Made by a program: the position numbers and the translations under genes. A DNA stretch of 64,000 bases from assembly GCF_008704535.1 (NCBI RefSeq), contig NZ_CP023701.1, positions 6,056,001-6,120,000 on the forward strand, in the 5' to 3' direction. This document shows, piece after piece, positions 63,534 to 64,000 of the stretch. Numbering within the stretch: position 1 is the stretch's first letter; each line of letters starts with the position of its first letter. Source of the stretch: Streptomyces subrutilus (GTDB taxonomy: Bacteria > Actinomycetota > Actinomycetes > Streptomycetales > Streptomycetaceae). The notes below the pieces were generated by a model, which searched no databases, was not told the DNA's origin, and was given only the letters and a program-made list of their open reading frames with translations.

Positions 63534-64000
63534 GTGCTGGACCACGGCCAGGCGCCACCGCTCACGTCCGAGCCCCGCAGGCCCGCCCACCCGCTGCTGC
63601 GCCGCAAGCCCGTCGAGCAGCTCGTCGCCGAGGGCGGCCAGGGTGAGGGCGGCGCCCTCAAGCGCTCGCTCACCATGTGGCAGCTGACCACGATCAGCAT
63701 CGGCGCCACCCTGGGCACCGGCATCTTCGTCGTCCTCGGCGAGGCCACCCCGATCGCCGGGCCGGCCGTCTTCCTCGCGTTCGTCATCGCGGGCCTGACC
63801 GCCCTGTTCTCGGCCCTCTCCTATGCCGAGCTCGCGGGCTCCATACCGGTCTCGGGCTCCTCGTACTCCTACGCCTACGCCACCATGGGCGAGCTCGTCG
63901 CCTGGGTCTGCGGCTGGTGCCTCGTCCTGGAGTACGGCGTCTCGGTCGCGGCCGTCGCCGTCGGCTGGGGCCAGTACCTCAACGAGCTGCTCGACGGCAC
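63534..64000 (+). CDS. Amino acid permease (APC family), N-terminal part (3' end outside window)
   Basis: The start of an amino acid/polyamine carrier. After a polar N-terminus (LDHGQAPPLTSEPRRPAHPLLRRKPVEQLV) come the first membrane segments: TTISIGATLGTGIFVVLGEA (the conserved G-x-G-T-G-I-F helix 1 motif), AGPAVFLAFVIAGLTALFSALSYAELA, and further segments. This pattern is that of CAT-type cationic amino acid transporters. The GTG at 63534 has AAGGAG 8 bases upstream. It is cut by the window end after about 155 codons. Confidence 0.88.
   Translation, partial: MLDHGQAPPLTSEPRRPAHPLLRRKPVEQLVAEGGQGEGGALKRSLTMWQLTTISIGATLGTGIFVVLGEATPIAGPAVFLAFVIAGLTALFSALSYAELAGSIPVSGSSYSYAYATMGELVAWVCGWCLVLEYGVSVAAVAVGWGQYLNELLDG

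Overview
The window is very GC-rich chromosomal DNA from a high-GC actinomycete, almost certainly a Streptomyces or close relative. The evidence is the heavy use of GTG/TTG starts, the third-position GC bias, the developmental regulator BldD with an intact c-di-GMP motif, Streptomyces-type IHF, a zinc-free ribosomal protein S4, a bifunctional Rel, and gene order typical of the conserved Streptomyces core. No rRNA, tRNA, insertion sequence, phage gene or CRISPR array was recognised.

Layout. 1-3873: end of secF, then apt and the (p)ppGpp synthetase/hydrolase relA. 3910-6830: an accessory cassette of a soluble Ser/Thr kinase, a small EACC1-like protein and a caspase-like protease with TPR-like repeats. 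It lies directly behind relA on the same strand and ends at a strong bidirectional hairpin. 6919-13461: a DUF349 coiled-coil protein, a membrane-anchored cyclophilin, an MBL-fold hydrolase, hisS, a VKOR-family protein and rarA. 13543-15130: a DUF2470 protein and rpsD, divergent across a DtxR/DmdR-type iron box. 15248-17449: a STAND-type ATPase with no obvious output domain. 17597-24283: DUF948 and DUF6167 proteins, alaS, ruvX, mltG and aroE, closely packed. 24473-27700: aroC-aroK-aroB-aroQ, overlapping genes that with aroE cover five of the common aromatic pathway steps. 27801-31191: a P-loop protein, an 11-copy 16-bp tandem array, an M24 peptidase homologue with an altered metal site, efp and nusB. 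31376-31876: bldD on the minus strand.

32149-42235 is the de novo pyrimidine operon (pyrR-pyrB-pyrC-membrane protein-carA-carB-pyrD-pyrF), with a PyrR-binding-like RNA motif just before the pyrR ribosome binding site. It is followed by mihF, gmk, rpoZ, coaBC, metK and a helicase-defective priA. Next come an HTH protein, fmt, rsmB, rpe, a SorC-type regulator, a 73-aa Tudor/SH3-like protein, an RNase Sa-like lipoprotein with its barstar, and guaB1. The right end (57404-61902, minus strand) holds a LytS-type histidine kinase, a sodium:solute symporter, a small protein with a fresh 17-aa duplication and a LytTR response regulator. An SGNH esterase and the start of an amino acid permease follow, the permease sitting behind a phased array of repeated motifs.

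The main candidate for a little-described system is the kinase-EACC1-caspase cassette. Known family logic would make it a regulated suicide or anti-phage module, and its position downstream of relA suggests a possible link to the stringent response. All functions here are read from sequence motifs only; no database search was run.
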